The position numbers and the translations under genes are program-made. The notes beneath the pieces were generated by a model. That model was not told the origin of the DNA, did not search any database, and worked only from the letters and a program-made list of their open reading frames with translations. Shown in pieces: positions 7,170-14,905 of a DNA stretch of 34,187 bases (position 1 is its first letter; each line of letters begins with the position of its first letter). Source of the stretch: Sphaerisporangium corydalis (GTDB taxonomy: Bacteria > Actinomycetota > Actinomycetes > Streptosporangiales > Streptosporangiaceae); contig NZ_JANZYP010000087.1 of the NCBI RefSeq assembly GCF_025506355.1, positions 1-34,187 of the forward strand, read 5' to 3'.

Positions 7170-7741
7170 CTAGTGTGGCGGCCCGTGTCAACGACCTGCG
7201 GGAAATCGTGAACGCGATCCTTTATATGTGCCGGACCGGGATCGCCTGGGAATATTTGCCGCACGACTGCCCGTCGCACAAGACGGTCATGACTACTACG
7301 CCAAATATGAGCCGACAGGACGACCCAGAAGTTCCATGACCTGCGGCGGGAGCAGGTTCGCAGAGCCGAAGGGCGTAAATCCATTCCGACTGCGGCGATC
7401 ATTAACGCGCAGAGCGTGAAGACCTCCTGCAACGTTGGTGAATCCAGTCAGGGCATCGACGTCGGCAAGAAGATCAAGGGCCGGAGACGGCATCTCGCCG
7501 CAGACACGTTGGGACTGTTGCGGCAGTGATCGTGACGACGGCATCGGTGCAGGACCCCATCGGTGGTTGGGAGATCTTGAACGCCCTTGCCGCTGAACAC
7601 CAGACGATCTCCACCACCTAGGTCGACGGTGGCTACACACCACCGTCATCCAGCATGGCGCCCGGCGTGGGATCGATGTCCAGGTCGTCAAACGCCCTGC
7701 CGGTCGCGGATTCCATGTTCTCCCATGTCGGGGGGTCATTT
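7170..7741 (+). pseudogene. IS5-family transposase remnant
   Basis: Recognisable pieces in order across shifting frames: NDLREIVNAILYMCRTGIAW, EYLPHDCPSHKTV, a DYYAKYE piece, PTAAIINAQSVKT, GIDVGKKIKGRRRHLAADTL (around the first catalytic Asp region of the IS5 DDE core), VIVTTASVQDPIGGWEIL, then a VDGGY block. In the last block the tryptophan codon usually found before VDGGY has become TAG (about 7619-7621). The normal C-terminal third is absent. Frameshifts at about 7290 and 7520, a nonsense change and the missing end make it non-functional. Its sequence type (KKIKGRRRH with LREIVNAI) differs from the IS5 copy at position 1, so the two are independent insertions. Confidence 0.8.
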
Positions 7742-8134
7742 AGCGCACTCTAGGCTGGCTGATGTTGCATCGATGACTCGCGTGCTGAGCTGGACATCAA
7801 CTGGGGAATCTACACAAACCTGGCACCTCTAACTCGTCGCAAAGGGGACATGTAGCCTCAAATCTAGATCGGATGCTCTCTAAGAACATCGGGGATGATC
7901 GACATCGGAGGGGCATCCCCAAGATCAGACGAACCAGATATGTTAGTGCATGTTTGGGGGGGTGCGGGCGGGACATCCTGCCGGGTTCTACCATGACTTG
8001 AGGGGTCACTGTGGTGATCGACCCCAACAAAGGAGACTCGCCCCAACTACTCCCAATGTTCCCGGTGATTCTCTGCGCACCGGTACATCTTGCTCGGACT
8101 GTCATTAGAGAGGCCGGATTGTTATCGTGGCAAC
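7742..8134. other. Intergenic stretch upstream of the orphan membrane protein
   Basis: No supported gene. A reverse-strand frame of 102 codons exists at 7797-8105, but it overlaps the start region of the next gene and resembles nothing known. The promoter of the gene at 8135 is probably here. Confidence 0.4.
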
Positions 8135-8821
8135 ATGGTCACATCACCACAAGAACCCAATAGGCAGAAGGTCTGGACAGAACGGGCTACGTTAGTGTCC
8201 GCCATCGTAGCCATCCTAGGTCTCACGGTATCTGGGGTCCTCGGCACCACGTGGCAGGCTGCCTGGGACTACTTCGACCCGCCTCCACCGCAACGTACTC
8301 GTTTGATCACCTTTGATCCATGGCTGGCGCCCGACGCTGAGGCGCAAGCCGAACGCGCTAATTATGTACGCGACAGTAAATGTCAGGGGTGGGGAGTTCG
8401 ACCGCTGGGGGGAACCAGGCGTTGTTTTATTGGCAGCGCCAGTTGGGACGACTGCTATCCGGAGCCGTTTTGGCTACGGGATAATTTCACGTCGCAAGTT
8501 GTTGCATGTATCTCCGATCCAGATAAGGATCCATCCTTCTATCGGATCGCAAAATTTGAAAAAGAAGTAGTACCCGGGTCCAAGGACGCCATTATACGCA
8601 GTCCTGATACGGTCTGGATTGTCCAACTAAGCAACGCAGAAGACCGGTGCTATAGATACGATGGAACTAGATTAACAGTTGCAGGACATGACACAATTAT
8701 GTACTGCGAGAAACAAGGGTACCTGATCGATATTAAGTCGGGCCGAGTTTGGATGGCTGAGTATGCAAAAAGCGGGGAAACTGTTATTGGTGAGGTGGCA
8801 ATTGAAACTGCCTGGTTCTAG
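8135..8821 (+). CDS. Single-pass membrane-anchored protein of unknown function
   Basis: A 228-residue protein and the only intact gene in the island. After a short cytoplasmic N-terminus (MVTSPQEPNRQKVWTERA), residues about 18-40 form one hydrophobic helix (LVSAIVAILGLTVSGVLGTT). A Pro-rich linker (FDPPPPQ) and a soluble outer domain of about 175 residues follow. That domain contains six cysteines (SKCQG, RRCFI, DDCYP, VACIS, DRCYR, MYCEK), suggesting disulfides, and is rich in Trp and Tyr. Codons use more A/T in third positions (for example AAA, GAA, ATT runs near 8550-8790) than the chromosomal neighbours, in line with acquisition by transfer. ATG 8135 is chosen over a TTG at 8090 because it gives the normal short N-in anchor. 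I do not recognise the family; being intact among wrecks suggests it may still be useful to the host. Confidence 0.6.
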   Translation: MVTSPQEPNRQKVWTERATLVSAIVAILGLTVSGVLGTTWQAAWDYFDPPPPQRTRLITFDPWLAPDAEAQAERANYVRDSKCQGWGVRPLGGTRRCFIGSASWDDCYPEPFWLRDNFTSQVVACISDPDKDPSFYRIAKFEKEVVPGSKDAIIRSPDTVWIVQLSNAEDRCYRYDGTRLTVAGHDTIMYCEKQGYLIDIKSGRVWMAEYAKSGETVIGEVAIETAWF

Positions 8822-8877
8822 CAGAACCTTTGTTCATTGCCAGACGGCTACCTCGCATACCTGCTACGCGGGAGGTA

Positions 8878-9755
8878 GTGAAGGAACCGGAGTTCGCGCC
8901 GTTCACCGTCTCGACGTACGAGACCCTCGTCAGGCCGTACATCCTCCCAGGGCCTCGGCAAGAAGCGTCTCGACAAGCTGAGCGTTCGGGACGTACGGAC
9001 CTGGCTGAGTGAGGCGCGGGAGATCTGCCAGTGCTGCGCCCAGGGCAAGGACGTTCGTCGGCCAAAGAATCACAAGAACTCGCAGAACAGGCGGCGCTGC
9101 TGTGCTCTCGGGCGGTGTTGTCAACGGGTGGCCTCGGAGCGGACGATCCGTGACGCCTGGACGGTGCTGCGGAGCGCGCTCACGAACGCCGTGGCGAGGA
9201 AAGCCGCAGAAGCGCAAGGTCAAGCCGTGGTCCGTAGATGAGGCGCGGACGTTCCTGGAGTCCGCGCGGAAGGCGGGAGATTCGCTGTACGCGGCCCATG
9301 TTCTATCGTCGTGCTGAGCCTTCGGAAGAGGGAGATCCTGGGACTGCCGTGGGAAGCGGTCGATCTCAACACCGCCGAGATCGATATCACTTGGCAGCTT
9401 CAGCGGGTTCGGCGGCATCTCCTCCATCGGCAGACCAAGACGGAAGCGTCGGACGCCACGGCACGAGGTGGGAGGGAATTTCAGGGTCGACACGGGGGCG
9501 GCGGTCGATCCTCGGCACTTCAACCGGAAGTTCGACGCGCGATGCGAGGCGGCCTGTGTCCGGAGGATCACCGTGCACGACACCCGACACACCTGCGCGA
9601 CGCTGCTTGCCGCGCTCGACGTTCACCCTCGGGTTGCGATGCAGATTCTCCGGCATAGCCAGATCGACGTCACGATGAACGTCTACACGGAAGTCACCTC
9701 GGAGGCGACGAGCGAGGCACTCAAGCGGCTTGGGAGGACGCTGGACGGCTCGTAA
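8878..9755 (+). pseudogene. Tyrosine site-specific integrase, frameshifted
   Basis: Pieces of one phage-type integrase appear in successive frames. The SAM-like N-terminal part is FTVSTYETLVRPYILPG, then a frame change to KKRLDKLSVRDVRTWLSEAR. Next come RTIRDAWTVLRSALTNAVAR and KPWSVDEARTFLESARKAGD. The catalytic domain follows: LRKREILGLPWEAVDL with the first Arg, a QLQRVRRHLLHRQTKTEASD stretch, then HDTRHTCATLL (Arg), ILRHSQIDVTM (His) and NVYTEVTSEATSEALKRLG with the nucleophile Tyr. At least four frame changes are needed, and about 45 residues normally between TEASD and the FNRKFDARC segment are missing, so it is inactive. It ends 66 bp from tRNA-Pro, the standard place for the integrase of an element using that tRNA. 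Confidence 0.85.
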
Positions 9756-9781
9756 GGGGTCGCTGCTGTACGGAGATCAAG

Positions 9782-9813
9782 AAGGCCACTTGCGGTGATC
9801 GCAAGTGGCCTTT
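9782..9813. terminator. Strong bidirectional hairpin terminator
   Basis: AAGGCCACTTGC (9782-9793) pairs perfectly with GCAAGTGGCCTT (9801-9812) across a 7-nt loop, followed by T. It lies between the convergent integrase remnant and tRNA-Pro; it probably terminates the tRNA transcript. Confidence 0.75.
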
Positions 9814-9820
9814 GGCCTGG

Positions 9821-9895
<75 letters not shown>

Positions 9896-9999
9896 GTGCA
9901 CAGGCGGCTTTGCTTGTGCTCGCATGAGTCTAGCGGACTTTGGTCGTGCTCGCGTCACTCCCCTGACGCTGCAGGGGTTGCCGGGGCGGCGGCGGGGCG

Positions 10000-10905
10000 T
10001 CAGGTGCGGGTGGGGCGGCGGGGGACGAGGGTGAGCAGGGTGGCCTCGGGGGGGCAGGAGAACCGTGCGGGAGCGTATGGGGAAGTGCCTAGGCCGGCGG
10101 AGACGTGCAGCCAGGCGGACTCGTGGCGGTGCAGGCCCTTGACGCGGGCGCGGTCGATGCCGCAGTTGGTCACCAGGGCGCCGTAGAACGGGATGCAGAG
10201 CTGGCCGCCGTGGGTGTGGCCGGCCAGGAGCAGCTGGTAGCCGTCTTCGGCGAAGCGCGACATGTTGCGCGGCTCGGGGGAGTGCATCACGCCCAGGCGG
10301 AGGTCGGCGTCGGCGGGCGCGGGGCCGGCGATCTCGTCGTACCGGTCGCGGTTGATGTGGGAGTCGTGGATGCCGCCCACGGCGACGTCGAGGTCGGCGA
10401 CCTTGATCCGCGCGGTGGTGTTGTTCATGTCGAGCCATCCGGCGGCGGTCATGCTCGCGCCCAGCTCGTTCCACGGGAGGTTCGGGATGTGCTGGCGACG
10501 GTCGCCCCGGGACGATCTCCAGAGGTAGCGGAGGGGGTTCTTGGGGGTGGGGGCGTACAGATCATTCGAACCGTAGACGAACAGGCCGGGACGGGACAGC
10601 AGGGGCTCGACCGCGCGTAGGTAGGCGGGGATCGCGTCCGGGTGGGCGAGGGTGTCGCCGGTGTTGACCACCAGGTCGGGTTCGAGGGCGTCGAGGGAGC
10701 GGACCCAGTTGATCAGGCGGGTGCGCCCGGGGGTGAGGTGCAGGTCGGAGATCTGCAAAATCCGCACGGGCCGCTGCCCGGGGTCGAGCACCGGGACGTC
10801 GAACCGGCGGAGCCGGAACCAGTTGCGCTCGACGACCGAGGCATAGCCGAGCCCGGCAACGCCGAGACCCAGCAGGGACAGGGGTACCGCGGCAGCTTTC
10901 CTCAC
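10000..10905 (-). CDS. Membrane-anchored metallophosphoesterase (Rv3683-like)
   Basis: A 301-residue calcineurin-like phosphoesterase. An N-terminal hydrophobic segment (AAAVPLSLLGLGVAGLGYAS) suggests a membrane anchor. The two-metal motifs appear in order: ILQISDLHL (DxH), VVNTGDTL (GDxx), FVYGSNDLY (GN[D/H], with Ser before Asn), a conserved His in GVMHSPEP, and LLLAGHTHGGQ (GHxH). These place it in the YaeI/YkuE-like group that acts on lipid-linked or peptidoglycan-linked phosphates; the substrate cannot be read from sequence. The start is GTG 10905, with AAGGG directly before it. It is divergent from the YqeY-like gene and matches M. tuberculosis Rv3683 in position next to the ponA2/whiB4 pair. 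Confidence 0.85.
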   Translation of the reverse strand: MRKAAAVPLSLLGLGVAGLGYASVVERNWFRLRRFDVPVLDPGQRPVRILQISDLHLTPGRTRLINWVRSLDALEPDLVVNTGDTLAHPDAIPAYLRAVEPLLSRPGLFVYGSNDLYAPTPKNPLRYLWRSSRGDRRQHIPNLPWNELGASMTAAGWLDMNNTTARIKVADLDVAVGGIHDSHINRDRYDEIAGPAPADADLRLGVMHSPEPRNMSRFAEDGYQLLLAGHTHGGQLCIPFYGALVTNCGIDRARVKGLHRHESAWLHVSAGLGTSPYAPARFSCPPEATLLTLVPRRPTRT

Positions 10906-11110
10906 CCCTTCATGATGCCCGAGGGCAGCCCATGCTGCCTCCTGTGCGGGAGAAGGTGTCCCATGTGGGGCGCGCCCGCGCCTGTCGTGGGACGTGGCCG
11001 GCCCGGGCCCTCCAGCGTGGGCGGGCTGTCCCGGGCCGTTCTGGGGGCTTGGGAAGGTCGCTGGGGGGAAAGCCGTCCCCTTCGGACTCCGGCGCCGCCG
11101 TGGGGTCCTG

Positions 11111-11179
11111 GGGAGGCTGGGAGGGGGAATGGGGGCCGGGGAGGGGAAATGGGGGCCGGGGAGGGGAAATGGAGGCGAT
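11111..11179 (+). repeat. 20-bp G-rich tandem repeats upstream of the YqeY-like gene
   Basis: GGGGGCCGGGGAGGGGAAAT occurs exactly at 11131-11150 and 11151-11170. A degenerate copy precedes it (11111-11130) and a partial copy follows (from 11171). Runs of four or five G separated by short spacers make the plus strand a G-quadruplex candidate. It ends about 32 bp before the gene start. Confidence 0.85.
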
Positions 11180-11210
11180 CGGGGTGCGGTGACACGGCAA
11201 GATGGTGGCC

Positions 11211-11666
11211 ATGAGTGCTTTGAAGGACAAGCTGAAGGCCGACCTCACGACGTCGATGAAAGCGCGTGACGAGGTGCGGACCCGGACGCTGCGCATGGCG
11301 CTGGCGGCCGTCAGCACCGAAGAGGTCGCGGGCAAGTCGGCGCGTGAGCTCTCCGACGACGAGATCGTCAAGGTGCTGACGAAGGAGGCCAAGAAGCGCC
11401 GGGAGGCGGCCGAGGCGTTCGCCGGCGCCGGCCGGGACGAGCAGGCGCGCGCCGAGCAGGATGAGCACGCCGTGCTGGAGGAGTACCTCCCGGCGCAGCT
11501 GCCCGACGAGGAGCTGGACCGGCTCGTCAAGGAGGCCATCGCCGAGAGCGGCGCGGAGGGCCCGAGGGCCATGGGCCAGGTCATGAAGGTCCTCAACCCG
11601 AAGGTGGCGGGCCGCGCCGAGGGCGGCAGGGTCGCCCAGGCCGTCCGCGCCCATCTCGCCGGCTGA
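11211..11666 (+). CDS. GatB/YqeY domain protein
   Basis: A 151-residue stand-alone YqeY protein: MSALKDKLKADLTTSMKARD, LRMALAAVSTEEV, the Lys/Glu-rich helix VLTKEAKKRREAAEAF, EYLPAQLPDEELDRLVKEAI and GQVMKVLNPKVAGRAEGG. It is homologous to the tail domain of the GatB/GatE tRNA amidotransferase subunits; a role in tRNA-dependent amidation or tRNA handling is assumed for the family but not demonstrated. ATG 11211 is preferred over ATG 11202 because family members start 'MSALKxxL' and GGTGG lies just before it. It is divergent from the phosphoesterase and convergent with the PBP gene. The last codons and stop are duplicated downstream. Confidence 0.85.
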   Translation: MSALKDKLKADLTTSMKARDEVRTRTLRMALAAVSTEEVAGKSARELSDDEIVKVLTKEAKKRREAAEAFAGAGRDEQARAEQDEHAVLEEYLPAQLPDEELDRLVKEAIAESGAEGPRAMGQVMKVLNPKVAGRAEGGRVAQAVRAHLAG

Positions 11667-11706
11667 CCGCCTAGGCCGTCCGCGCGCACCTCGCCGGCTG
11701 ACCGCC
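11638..11706 (+). repeat. Tandem duplication of the YqeY-gene 3' end including stop
   Basis: 34 bases at 11638-11671 are repeated at 11673-11706 with 32 of 34 identical and a 35-bp period. Both copies contain CTCGCCGGCTGACCGCC with the TGA stop, so the duplicated part lies outside the reading frame. Confidence 0.9.
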
Positions 11707-11725
11707 CACGCCGGGTCAGACGTAA

Positions 11726-11761
11726 ACGGTGCCCCCCGCGACCTTTCGCGGGGGGCACCGT
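11726..11761. terminator. Perfect 16-bp hairpin between convergent genes
   Basis: ACGGTGCCCCCCGCGA (11726-11741) pairs completely with TCGCGGGGGGCACCGT (11746-11761) around CCTT. It can end transcripts of both the YqeY-like gene and the PBP gene; the T tract is short. Confidence 0.85.
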
Positions 11762-11774
11762 CACGATCTTTCGT

Positions 11775-11820
11775 TGGACGTCGTCAGTGGTCAGTGCTGG
11801 ACGTCGTCAGTGGTCAGCCG
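11775..11820 (-). repeat. Tandem duplication at the PBP gene 3' end, spanning its stop
   Basis: Two adjacent 23-bp units (11775-11797 and 11798-11820) match at 21 of 23 positions; the shared core is TGGACGTCGTCAGTGGTCAG. The PBP stop codon (11814-11816) lies in the second unit. Confidence 0.85.
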
Positions 11821-14192
11821 CTGCGAGGGGCCGTGCTGGGTGGGGTTTGGGGGCCGCCGTTGCCGCCCGGGTCGTCGGGGTTCTGGTCGTTTCCGCCCTG
11901 GCCGCCGTCCTGGCCGTTCGGGTCGTTCGGGTTGTTCTGGCCGTTCCCGCCCTGGTCCTCGCCGTTGGTGGGGTTGCCGTTCCCGCCGTTGTCGCCGCCG
12001 TTGCCCCCGTTGTCGCCGTTCCCGCCGCCGCCGTTGTCGTTCCCGTCAGGGACTTCGAACGGCCCGCCGTTGTTGTCGATCGGGTCCTTCGGGGGACGCT
12101 TGGGCGCGCAGCCTTCGCTACAGCCGCCGAACCGGCTCATGTCCGGCGCGGTGAACGACGTGGGCGCGATGTCCGCCAGCGCGCTGAGCAGCGTGGCCTT
12201 CCAGATCTGGCCGGAGATCGTGGCGCCGAACACCTCGCCGTAGTATCTGCCGCCGATCGTCACCCCGCGCAGGGGGTGGGCCTGCGAGCCGCGCGGGTCG
12301 CCGAGGCTGACCGCCGCGGCGATGTCGGGGGTGTACCCGGCGAACCAGGCGGTCATGGACCCGTCGGTGGTGCCGGTCTTGCCCGCCGCGTCCCGGTTGA
12401 TCCCGCCGACGCCCCGCATCGTGCCCTTGGTGAACACACCGGACAGGATGCCGCTGACCGCGTCGGCGATCTTCTCGTCGAGGGTCTGCTTGCAGGTCGG
12501 CTTGAAGGTGTTGGTCTTGCCGTACCTGTCGGTGATCCCGGTGATGGCCATCGGCTCGCAGTACTTGCCGCGCGCCGCGAAGGTGGCGTACGCGCTGGCC
12601 ACGGTGATGGGGTCCATCTCGTTGACGCCGAGGGTGAAGGTCTCGACCTCCTGCAGCTTGCCGCCGTCGGCGCGCTTGATGCCGAGGTCCTTGGCCGTCT
12701 TGACGACGTTGCAGAGCCCGACCTTCTTCTCGAGGCCGAGGAAGAAGGTGTTGACCGACCCCCAGGTGCCGGTCTGCAGGGTCTTGAAGCCGCCGCCGCC
12801 CTCGGAGTTGTGCGCGACGTGGCTCGGGTCGCCGACGTTCTCGCCCTTGCAGTTCTTGAAGTCGCTGTAGCCGCCGGCCTGGAAGGTGGCGCCGGAGTTG
12901 AGGCCGTCGTTGTACTTCAGGCCCTCCTTCAGCGCCGTGGCGAGCGTGAAGGCCTTGAACGTCGAGCCCGCCTGGAAGCCCGTGCCGCCGCCGTGCGCGA
13001 CGTCGGCGACCAGGTTGTAGTTGGACTCGTTCTTCTTCTTGCTGCTGCCGAACTTCCGGCTGGCGGCCATCGCCTTGATCGCGCCGGTGCCGGGTTCGAC
13101 CAGGGCTTCGGCGGCGACGGGTTTGTCCGAGGCGAAGACCCACTTCTTGATCGCCTTGTCGGCGGCCTTCTGCATCTTGGTGTCGAGCGTCGTCTTGATG
13201 ACCAGGCCGCCGCGGTTCAGGAACTCCTTGCGCGCCTTCTCGGACTTGCCGAACTGCTTGTCGTTGAGGATCTCGTGCTGGACGTACAGGCAGAAGTAGG
13301 GGTAGTCGCTCTGCTCGCACCCGCCGGGGATGGAGATGTCCTTGTAGACGAGCTTCTTGGCCTTGGCCGTCGCCGCCTGCTCAGGCGTGATCTTCTTCAG
13401 CTCCGCCATGCGGTCGAGTACGGTGTTGCGCCGGGCCAGCAGGGACGCCTTGTGCTGCTTGCCGAGGTTCGGGTCGGTCGCGTTGGGGTTCTGCACGGCC
13501 CCCGCGAGCGTGGCCGCCTCCTGGAGGTTCAGCTTGGAGGCCGGCTTGTTGAAGAAGCGCCTGGACGCGGCCTGGATGCCGTACGCGCTGGCGCCGAAGT
13601 AGGCGATGTTGAGATACCGCTCGAGGATCTGGTCCTTGGTGTACTTCTCCTCGATCGCCATGGCGTACCGGAGCTCGTTGAGCTTGCGAGGGACCGTCGG
13701 CGCGATGGCCGCGAGCCTCTCCTCGTCGGTCTCGGCCTTGTTGAGCAGCACCTGCTTGACGTACTGCTGGGTGATCGAGGAACCGCCCTCGGCGACTCCG
13801 CCCGACTGGAGGTTCTTCATCATCGCGCGGGCGAAGCCCTCCAGGTCGAGGGCGCCGTGCTCGTAGAAGCGGAAGTCCTCGATGGAGATGATCGCGTCCC
13901 GCATGATCGGGGCGACCTTGTCCAGAGGTACGGATTCGCGGTTCTGGTAGTAGAACTGCGCGATACGCTTTCCGCTGGCGTCGAGGATCTCGGTCTTCTC
14001 CGGGAGCGGAGGCTCCTTGAGATCCTCGGGCTTGAGGTTCAGCACGTCGGTGGCGCCCTTGACGCCCACGCCCGCTCCGCCCACGGCGGGTAGGGCGATG
14101 GCGGCAGCCAGCACCCCAGCGGCGACGGCGGCCGCGATCAGGCGGAAGAGGTTCCCGATTACCGACCAGGGGGCTTTGCCTTGAGCTTGCAC
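11814..14192 (-). CDS. Class A penicillin-binding protein (PonA2-like transglycosylase/transpeptidase)
   Basis: A bifunctional murein synthase of about 792 residues. After a short N-terminus one transmembrane helix (LFRLIAAAVAAGVLAAAIAL) anchors it. The glycosyltransferase GT51 domain has AIISIEDFRFYEHGALD with the catalytic Glu, GGSSITQQYVKQVLL, and RYLNIAYFGASAYGIQAASR. The transpeptidase domain has AGSTFKAFT (SxxK), TWGSVNTFFLGLE (SxN) and AAGKTGTTDGS (KTG). The last 100 residues are a Gly/Asn/Asp/Pro low-complexity tail, probably wall-spanning. No PASTA domain is obvious. GTG 14192 is chosen; in-frame starts at 14246 and 14261 would add a polar extension. It is divergent from the WhiB gene, as ponA2/whiB4 are in M. 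tuberculosis. Confidence 0.9.
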   Translation of the reverse strand: MQAQGKAPWSVIGNLFRLIAAAVAAGVLAAAIALPAVGGAGVGVKGATDVLNLKPEDLKEPPLPEKTEILDASGKRIAQFYYQNRESVPLDKVAPIMRDAIISIEDFRFYEHGALDLEGFARAMMKNLQSGGVAEGGSSITQQYVKQVLLNKAETDEERLAAIAPTVPRKLNELRYAMAIEEKYTKDQILERYLNIAYFGASAYGIQAASRRFFNKPASKLNLQEAATLAGAVQNPNATDPNLGKQHKASLLARRNTVLDRMAELKKITPEQAATAKAKKLVYKDISIPGGCEQSDYPYFCLYVQHEILNDKQFGKSEKARKEFLNRGGLVIKTTLDTKMQKAADKAIKKWVFASDKPVAAEALVEPGTGAIKAMAASRKFGSSKKKNESNYNLVADVAHGGGTGFQAGSTFKAFTLATALKEGLKYNDGLNSGATFQAGGYSDFKNCKGENVGDPSHVAHNSEGGGGFKTLQTGTWGSVNTFFLGLEKKVGLCNVVKTAKDLGIKRADGGKLQEVETFTLGVNEMDPITVASAYATFAARGKYCEPMAITGITDRYGKTNTFKPTCKQTLDEKIADAVSGILSGVFTKGTMRGVGGINRDAAGKTGTTDGSMTAWFAGYTPDIAAAVSLGDPRGSQAHPLRGVTIGGRYYGEVFGATISGQIWKATLLSALADIAPTSFTAPDMSRFGGCSEGCAPKRPPKDPIDNNGGPFEVPDGNDNGGGGNGDNGGNGGDNGGNGNPTNGEDQGGNGQNNPNDPNGQDGGQGGNDQNPDDPGGNGGPQTPPSTAPRSG

Positions 14193-14293
14193 GAGTCCAA
14201 GGGTATGCCGAACCACTGACTCAATAGGTACCCAAAGTCCATTTCGCATTGACTCGCCCACTGCCCGAGGGGGGGAGGACTAGTCATTCCCGG

Positions 14294-14319
14294 CCACATG
14301 GCCTGACATGACCATGTGG
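14294..14319. promoter_or_regulatory. Inverted repeat in the PBP-WhiB divergent region
   Basis: CCACATGG (14294-14301) and CCATGTGG (14312-14319) are perfect inverted copies 10 bp apart, about 100 bp from the PBP start and 143 bp from the WhiB start. A regulator-binding site is plausible; nothing identifies the protein. Confidence 0.45.
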
Positions 14320-14461
14320 GAAATTGACCCGCCCGGGGTCTGTCGGTCCCAACGTCTGGTTGCGTACGTTCTCCTCTGCGGCAACTGAATAAGGAGGCTC
14401 GACGCCCGCGCCCGTCGGCCGCCAAGTGACGACTGACCACCTATAGGGGAGTGGGGTCGAA

Positions 14462-14758
14462 ATGTGGATCACGGATTGGACCTCCCGTGCCGCCTGTCGG
14501 GGTGCGGATCCTGACGCGTTGTTCGTCCAGGGTGCCGCCCAGAACAGGGCGAAGCTCATCTGCCGAGGATGCCCGGTCCGTACGGAGTGCCTCGCGGACG
14601 CACTGGACAATCGCATCGAGTTCGGGGTCTGGGGCGGTATGACGGAACGGGAGCGACGGGCCCTGCTGAGGCGGCGGCCCGATGTCACCTCCTGGCGCGA
14701 CCTGCTGGAGGTCGCCAAGGAAGAGTACGAACGGACCAACGAGCTGATTGCCGGCTGA
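14462..14758 (+). CDS. wblA: WhiB-family iron-sulfur regulator (WblA/WhiB4-like)
   Basis: A 98-residue protein. The four cysteines binding a 4Fe-4S cluster are Cys12, Cys34, Cys37 and Cys43 (ACRG, ICRGCPVRTEC). They are followed by the G-V-W-G-G turn and a basic C-terminal stretch (TERERRALLRRRP) that contacts DNA. WhiB proteins act with the principal sigma factor and respond to O2, NO or redox state. The neighbouring class A PBP and Get3-like ATPase pair match whiB4 of M. tuberculosis (Rv3681c beside ponA2) and wblA of Streptomyces, a pleiotropic control gene for development and antibiotic production. GGGGAG about 10 nt upstream supports ATG 14462. A long leader (14281-14461) contains the palindrome described separately. 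Confidence 0.9.
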   Translation: MWITDWTSRAACRGADPDALFVQGAAQNRAKLICRGCPVRTECLADALDNRIEFGVWGGMTERERRALLRRRPDVTSWRDLLEVAKEEYERTNELIAG

Positions 14759-14805
14759 GTTCAGGGGCGGGGGCGGTGTCCGCCTCGCGCCCGGCGTCAC
14801 GACGC

Positions 14806-14829
14806 GAGGGGCTGCGATCAGCCCCTCGA
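14806..14829. terminator. Hairpin between convergent WhiB and ATPase genes
   Basis: CGAGGGGCT (14806-14814) pairs with AGCCCCTCG (14821-14829) around GCGATC. There is no T run; probably a bidirectional terminator for the convergent pair. Confidence 0.6.
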
Positions 14830-14905
14830 CTGCGCCACCGGGGCTGTAGTGAAGCGTCGCAACAGTGATTCGACAAGGGTGGCGGCTGTCATGACGGTCG
14901 CCACT

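Noticed and set aside
7797..8105. 102-codon reverse-strand frame in the island
   Set aside because: No recognisable sequence, overlaps the start region of the gene at 8135, no ribosome binding site identified.
11787..14093. 768-codon open frame on the plus strand opposite the PBP gene
   Set aside because: It is the antisense shadow of a clear class A PBP; the product is a Val/Leu/Arg/Gly run without domains, caused by high GC in third positions.
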